Assembly (NCBI GenBank): GCA_003255065.1
Contig: QAOA01006727.1
Coordinates: forward strand, 35,750-99,749
DNA: 64,000 bases
Direction: 5' to 3'
Source: Cercis canadensis
Taxonomy: Eukaryota > Streptophyta > Magnoliopsida > Fabales > Fabaceae
In this document: positions 58,868-64,000 of the stretch, one piece after another
How the letters are laid out: each line of letters opens with the position of its first letter
Position numbering within the stretch: the first letter of the stretch is position 1
The notes under the pieces: model-generated
Told to the model about the DNA's origin: nothing
Databases searched by the model: none
What the model saw: only the letters and a program-made list of their open reading frames with translations
Program-made: the position numbers and the translations under genes

Positions 58868-59339
58868 AAAAAAAACCTAGTTTCCTAAATCTTTAATGGT
58901 AAAAATGTGATTAAACCCTAGTGACATATGTGCTGGCCCAAATAGCAGATGTTGGGGCCAATAAATAAGTACTGGTCCAATAGGCAGGCCCAAGGAATGA
59001 AATAAGTCGATGCTGGGCGGATGCAGAAAGTCTGGACTGCTTGCATGAGAATTTTAGTTATCCAGACGCGAGAATCAGCTTCTGGGCTCCGCATATAAAA
59101 TGTAGAATTTTCTGTCAGCTTTCCTACAAAACTGGAATCACATCAATCGGACATTTACAGTTCAAGATATAGTGAAAAACATAAGCAGTGCCAGAAATCA
59201 ATAATTATGCAATTGAAGTCCAAAAGCACCAACAAGTCCAAATCCACAAAATACGTCTATGGGCTATGGAAATCAGCAGAAACACACACTAAAAGTCTAA
59301 GTATAAGGGAAACAAATAATGTAAAATAATGTCTTATCA
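58868..59339 (-). repeat. 5' LTR (right) of the Athila element, visible part
   Basis: Aligns with 50080-50550 and ends TTATCA, followed by the GTGAC duplication. Confidence 0.92.
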
Positions 59340-59344
59340 GTGAC

Positions 59345-59528
59345 CGGATTGGTGACTTTGCCAAAAGCTGGATTGCTGCCTTGCGTGTTGCTTCCAATAG
59401 CATTTATTTCTTCTTTCCTTTTTATTATTCATTTTTAATAATAATATTTGTTTGTATTTTTGTATTTTATTATTTTTATAAGATATTTGTTCTTGATAGG
59501 TTGACTCGGACAAAATTGGGTATTAACA
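59345..59528 (-). repeat. 5' LTR of the Ogre-like element, remainder
   Basis: Continues the LTR interrupted at 49254: 'cggattggtgactttgcc' onward matches 42160-42346. It ends TATTAACA, then the ACTCT duplication at 59529-59533. Confidence 0.92.
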
Positions 59529-62500
59529 ACTCTTTTAAGTGCAAGGTCGCCATCTTTAAATTCCCATGCTTTTACTCGAGAATTGAAATATGTAAAAATT
59601 TGTTGTTTTTGTGCGGTAATCCGAATTGAAGCTATCCTTCTCTCTTCTTCCAACAAATCTAGGTTTGCTAACATGTTTGATTAATTATTGTCTACTTTGA
59701 AGTGCTCTCTTCTCCAACTTGGCTCCCCAACCTTTACTGAGATCATGACTTCATCTCCACAGGGGAACTTGTACAAGGACTCACCTATTGCTGATTAAGA
59801 AGTAGTTTGATAGGCCCAAGGGACATGGCACAATTTGTTAACCTAGTATTTTTTTTAGCTTTGTCCAACCTCTTCTTAAGTCCTTGAAGCAATATTTGAT
59901 TTGCTACTTCTACTAGACCATTGTCATGTGGCTGTTCCACAGAGGTGTATTGGACATGGATTCATAGATTGGCGTATAGGGTTCAGAAGCCTTTATCTGC
60001 AAACTGAGTTCCATTATCAAGAACATTGGGTGTGGTCGTTTCTTAGAATGTTAATTAATTCGGAGGCGTGGGTGCATTGAAGCTCTACCACACTCCAATT
60101 TAATGTCTATTGACAGTCATCAAATATTGGAAATCGCAACACTATAAAAATACTTGGAAATTTTAAAGCATTCAAATGCTCCTACAGTCTAGTTGAAATA
60201 CTTCTTGAGGTTCACTACATTCCATGTTGTGGGGACTTCTTTTCTGTCTAGGGTTTTGAGTTTATACGCTCATTTCCCTTGTTGGTGCTAACTTTCCTTC
60301 TAATGTTGTCTTGTTGCCAATCACTACTCTTTTGTGTGCAAGTTCGCCTTCTTCAAATTCCCTTGCTCTTACTCGAGAATTGAAATATCTAGCTATTCGT
60401 TGTTTTTGTATGGTAATTCGAATTGAAGCCATCCTTCCCTGTTCTTCCAAGAAATCTAGGTTTGCTAACATGTTTGAGCAATTATTGTTTGCTTCGAAGA
60501 GCTCTTTTCTCCAACTTGACTCCTCAACCTCTACCGGGATCACTGTTTCATCTCCATTGGTGAAATTGTATAGGGACTCACCTATTGCGGATTGAGAAGA
60601 AGTTTGATAGGCCCAAGCAACATGGCACAATTCGTCAACCCGTTATTTTTTTTTAGCTTTGTCCAACCTCTTCTTAAGTCCTTGAAGCAATATTTCATTT
60701 ACTGGTTCTACTTGACCGTTACAATGTTGCTATTCCACATAGGTGTATTGCACCTGGATTCGTAGATTGGAATATGGGGTTCAGAAGCCTTTGTCTGCAA
60801 ATTGAGTTCCATTATCGACCATTATCGAGAAGGTTGGGTGTGGTCGTTTCTTAGAATGTTAATTTATGTGGAGGTGTGGGTGCATTAAAGCTCTACCACA
60901 CTCCTGTTTAATGTCTATAGATAGTCATTTTATTCTGATTTACAGGAGGGCCTTAAGGTTCACCGTTTTACATCCTTTAGACAATCTTATATTTTTTTGT
61001 TTAAATGATTCCTAAATCTCATTAACCTTTCTTGTATAATTCTAAAAATACTAAAAAATTATGAAATCTTCAAATGTCATCAAATATTGGAAATTGCAAC
61101 ACTATAAAAATACTTGGAAATTTTAAAGCATTCAAATGCTCCTACAGTCTAGCTAAAATACTTCTTGAGGTTTACCACATTCTATGCCCTGAGGACTTCT
61201 TGTCTATCTAGGGTTTTGAGTTTATACACTCATTTCCCTAGTTGGTGCAAACTTTCCTTCTAACGTTGTCTTGTTGCCAATCATTACTCTTTTGAGTGCA
61301 AGTTCGCCTTCTTCAAATTCCCTTGCTTTTACCTGAGAATTGAAATATTTAATGATTCATTTTTTTTGTCTAGTAATCCGAATTGAAGCCATCCTTCACT
61401 CTTCTTCCAACAAATCTAGGTTTGCTAACATGTTTGAGCAATTATTGTCTGCTTCGAAGAGCTCTCTTCTCCAACTTGGCGTCACAACCTCTACCGGGAT
61501 CACTGCTTCATCTCCATAGGTGAACTTTATAGGGACTCACCTATTGCTAGTTGAGAAGTAGTCTGATAGGCCCAAGGGACATGGCACAATTCGTCAACCC
61601 AGTATTTTTTTTAGCTTTTCCCAACCTCTTCTTAAGTCCTTGAAGCAATATTTCATTTGCTGCTTCTACTTGACCATTGCCATGTGGCTATTCCACAGAG
61701 GTGTATTGCACCTAGATTCGTAGATTGGCATATAGGGCTCGGAAGCCTTTGTCTACAAACTGAGTTCCATTATCGACCATTATCGAGAAGGTTGGGTGTG
61801 GTCGTTTCTTAGAATGTTAATTTATTCGGAGGTGTGGGTGCATCTCTACCACTCTCTAGTTTAATAACCAAGTTGGTGCTAACTTTCTTTCTAACGTTGT
61901 CTTGTTGCCAATCACTACTCTTTTGAGTTCAAGTTCGCCTTCTTCAAATTCCCTTGCTCTTACTCAAGAATTGAAATATCTCGCGATTCGTTGTTTTTGT
62001 ATGGTAATATGAATTGAAGTCATCCTTCGCTCTTCTTCCAAGAAATCTAAGTTTTCTAACATGTTTGAGCAATTATTTTCTGGTTTGAAGAGCTCTCTTC
62101 TCCAACTTGGCTCCCCAACCTCTACCGAGATCACTGCTTCATCTTCATAGGTGGACTTGTACAGGGACTCAACTGTTGCGTAGTCTTATAGGCCTAAGGG
62201 ACATGGCACAATTTGTCAACCCAATATATATATATTTTTTTATCTTTTCCCAACCTCTTCTTAAGTCCTTGAAGCAATATTTGATTTGCTGCTTCTACTT
62301 GACCATTGGCATGTGGTTGTTCCAAAAAGGTGTATTGCACCTGGATTCGTAGATTAGCGCATAGGGTACGGAAGCCTTTGTCTGCAAACTGAGTTCCATT
62401 ATTGAAAATGTTGGGTGTGGCAATTTCTTAGTATGTTAATTTATTCAAAGGCGTGGGTGCATTGAAGATCTACCACACTTCAGTTTAATGTCTATAGACA

Positions 62501-64000
62501 GTCATTTTATTCTGATTTACGGGAAGGTCTTTAAGCTTTGCCATTTTATATCCTTTAGATAATCGTATATTTTTTTGTTTGAATGCTTCCTCATTCTCAT
62601 TAACATTTCTTGTATAATTCTAAAAATACTAAAAAATTATGAAATCTTCAAATGTCGTCAAATACTAGAAATTGTAACACAATCAAAATACTTTGAAATT
62701 TTAAAACATTCATATGCTCCTATAGTTTAGCAGAAATACTTCTTGAGGTTCACTACATTACATGCTCTGGGGACATCTTTTCTTTGTAGGGTTTTGAGTT
62801 TATATGCTCATTTCCCCAGTTGGTTCTAAATTTCCTTCTAACGTTGTCTTGTTGCCAATCACTACACTTTAGAGTGCAAGTTTGCCTTCTTCAAATTCTC
62901 TTGCTCTTACATGAGAATTGAAATATCTAGCAATTCGTTGTTTTTGTCTGGTAATCCAAATTAAAGCCATCCTTCACTCTTCTTCCAAGAAATCTAGGTT
63001 TGCTAACATGTTTGAGCAATTATTGTTCGCTTCAAAGAGCTCTCTTAACCAACTTGGCCCTGCAACCTCTACCGGGATCACTGCTTCATCTCCCCAGAGG
63101 TGTATTGCACCTGGATTCACAATGTGGCACATAGGGTTCGGAAGCCTTTGTCTACAAATAGAGTTCCATTCTCGACCATTATCGAGAAGGATGGGTGTGG
63201 TCGTTTCTTAGAATGTTAATTTATTCGGAGGCATGGGTGCATTGATGCTCTACCACACTCATGTTTAATGTCTACAGACAATCATTTTATTTTGATTTAT
63301 GGGGGAACTTTAAGCTTTGTCGTTTTATATCCTTTAGACAATTGTATATTTTTTTGTTTGAATGATTCTACATTTTCATTAACCTTTCTTCTATAATTCT
63401 AAAAATACTAAAAAATTATGAAATCTTCAAATGTCATCAACTATTGGAAATCGCAACACAATCAAAATACTTGGAAATTTTAAAACATTCAAATGCTCCT
63501 ACAGTCAAGCTGAAATACTTCTTGAGGTTCATTACATTACATGCTCTGGGACATCTTTTCTTTGTAGGGTTTTGATTTTATATGCTCATTTCCCCAGTTG
63601 GTTCTAACTTTCCTTCTAACGCTGTCTTGTTGCCAATCACTACTCTTTTGAGTGTAAGTTCACCCTCTTCAAATTCTCTTGCTCTTACTTGAGAATTGAA
63701 ATATCTAGTGATTCGTTGCTTTTGTATGGTAATCCAAATTGAAGCCATCCTTCGCTCTTCTTCCAAGAAATCTAGGTTTGCTAACATGTTTGAGCAATTA
63801 TTGTCTACTTCAAAGAGCTTTCTTCTCCAACTTGGCTTCTCAACCTCTACCGGGATCATTGCTTCATCCTTCGCTCTTCTTCGAAGAAATCTAGGTTTGC
63901 TAACATGTTTGAGCAATTATTGTCTACTTCAAAGAGCTTTCTTCTCCAACTTGGCTTCTCAACCTCTACCGGGATCATTGCTTCATCTCCATAGGTGAAC
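59529..64000 (-). repeat. Tandem array of integrase C-terminus plus 3'UTR units
   Basis: The landmark 'gtttcttagaatgttaat' (or a near variant) recurs at about 60035, 60840, 61800, 62417 and 63198, besides 39400 left of the insertion. Spacing is about 620-960 bases; the fullest unit, 60840-61800, is about 960. Each unit read on the minus strand holds part or all of an integrase segment from DNGTQFADKGF through VEQPHGNGQVEAANQ, AYQTTSQSAIGESLY, VIPVEVE, NMLANLDFLEE, RYFNSRVRAREFEEG to the pol end, then about 400 bases of non-coding sequence. These match the C-terminal half of Tat-lineage integrase. Units vary in length by internal losses and carry many breaks; none can be an enzyme, as the first catalytic Asp region is absent. 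The array runs off the right edge. Confidence 0.88.

Larger units (their letters stand above)
49255..59339 (-). mobile_element. Athila-lineage Ty3/gypsy retrotransposon, near full length, broken
   Basis: 10.1-kb fossil on the minus strand, flanked by GTGAC. LTRs are TGACGGGTGCC...TTATCA. Parts from 5' (right) to 3' (left): gag (about 56380-57530, with KFHGLAGEDPHKHLKEFH, FPFSLDVAAKEWL and a C-x2-C-x4-H-x4-C knuckle near 56560-56600), protease (about 55500-55860, D-L-G-A-S), reverse transcriptase (about 53950-54620, with YPFGTFAYRRMPFGLCNA and F-M-D-D), RNase H (about 53400-53800), integrase (about 52580-53260, then the C-terminal part to about 52060), a 1.5-kb region without a visible env-like ORF, and the polypurine tract. 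PR-RT-RH-INT order gives Ty3/gypsy; motifs fit Athila. Over about 470 comparable bases the LTRs differ at roughly 34 sites (7%), a few million years by common plant rates. The coding region has about ten or more breaks. The 695-base gap falls in the 5' LTR. Confidence 0.92.
39855..59528 (-). mobile_element. Ogre-like gag-only LTR element (TR-GAG type), interrupted by Athila
   Basis: Left LTR 39855-42346 (2492 bp). Internal region 42347-46928. Right LTR 46929-49254 plus 59345-59528 (about 2510 bp), split by the Athila element. LTRs run TGTYGCAACG...TATTAACA. ACTCT flanks both ends. Transcription is on the minus strand: the primer-binding site adjoins the right LTR and the polypurine tract the left LTR. 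The internal region encodes only a Tat/Ogre-type gag and a zinc-knuckle-like segment; protease, RT, RNase H and integrase are absent, with only 4.6 kb between LTRs. It must have depended on proteins of an autonomous relative. LTRs differ by roughly 5-10% in the stretches I compared, so it is older than the Copia element. Gag has few breaks. Confidence 0.88.
35149..64000 (-). mobile_element. Large Tat-lineage Ty3/gypsy fossil, partial, nested host of other elements
   Basis: Read on the minus strand, the element enters the window from the right. It shows repeated integrase C-terminal segments, the pol end (Y-K-L-K-T-L-D, then TWNVVNLKKYF), a 3' untranslated region, an ORF in antisense (plus strand, 36239-39198), a polypurine tract and a 3' LTR at 35149-35473. 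An antisense ORF between pol and the 3' LTR is known in Tat elements such as Retand and Grande. The 5' LTR, gag, protease and reverse transcriptase would lie beyond 64000. The body is interrupted by a hAT MITE (36567-37314) and by the Ogre-like element (39855-59533), itself hit by Athila. It is heavily broken, with many breaks in both the integrase copies and the antisense ORF. That one element explains both the array and the left part is inference from order and orientation. Confidence 0.65.

Noticed and set aside
60311-60595. Plus-strand open frames repeated in each array unit
   Set aside because: Shadows of the minus-strand integrase segments.

Overview
This is a nuclear window from a flowering plant, almost certainly a dicot. 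It is AT-rich and has plant LTR retrotransposon lineages (Copia, Athila, Ogre/Tat), CACTA, MULE, hAT and SINE elements, plant-type telomere-like CCCTAAA repeats, and fragments of plant gene families (B3, PHOSPHO1-like phosphatase, UGT88-type glycosyltransferase, subtilase). I cannot name the species. I found no intact host gene; every recognisable host coding segment is a fragment or pseudogene. Thirteen N positions occur. Twelve are single Ns, most clearly flanked by near-identical copies of the same sequence, which looks like unmerged contig overlaps or haplotypes. The thirteenth is a 695-base gap.

Layout, left half. 1-1000: a possible B3-domain gene remnant with a TATA box. 1138-2350: two diverged copies of a block rich in the palindrome TAGTCGACTA. 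4482-4906: a HAD-type phosphatase pseudogene, followed by a non-coding segment that recurs at 11157. 5887-11013: a young Ty1/copia element with 300-bp LTRs and an ATAGG target duplication. 12514-12883: a decayed RNase H domain of LINE type. 15646-17003: a solo LTR with GC-rich CTGCAG palindromes. 17009-22570: AT-rich sequence without genes. 22575-26199: a non-autonomous CACTA transposon with telomere-like repeats inside it. 26966-30519: a 3.55-kb Ogre-type solo LTR. 31794-33557: a Pack-MULE with 200-bp inverted repeats holding pieces of two unrelated host genes. 34482-34721: a SINE.

Layout, right half. From 35149 to the window end lies one large fossil Tat-lineage Ty3/gypsy element read on the minus strand. 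It has a 3' LTR at 35149-35473, an antisense ORF (plus strand, 36239-39198) with its own TATA box, and then a tandem array of at least six units. Each unit is an integrase C-terminal segment plus 3' untranslated sequence. The antisense ORF is split by a hAT-type MITE (36567-37314). The first array unit is split by a gag-only Ogre-like element (39855-59528), whose right LTR is in turn split by an Athila element (49255-59339). All these insertions have clear target-site duplications, so the order of events is Tat element and its array, then Ogre-like insertion, then Athila insertion.

The points most worth a second look are the integrase/3'UTR tandem array with its nested insertions, the two-gene Pack-MULE, the antisense ORF with its own promoter, and the gag-only Ogre derivative with an 86-bp minisatellite in its 3' region.
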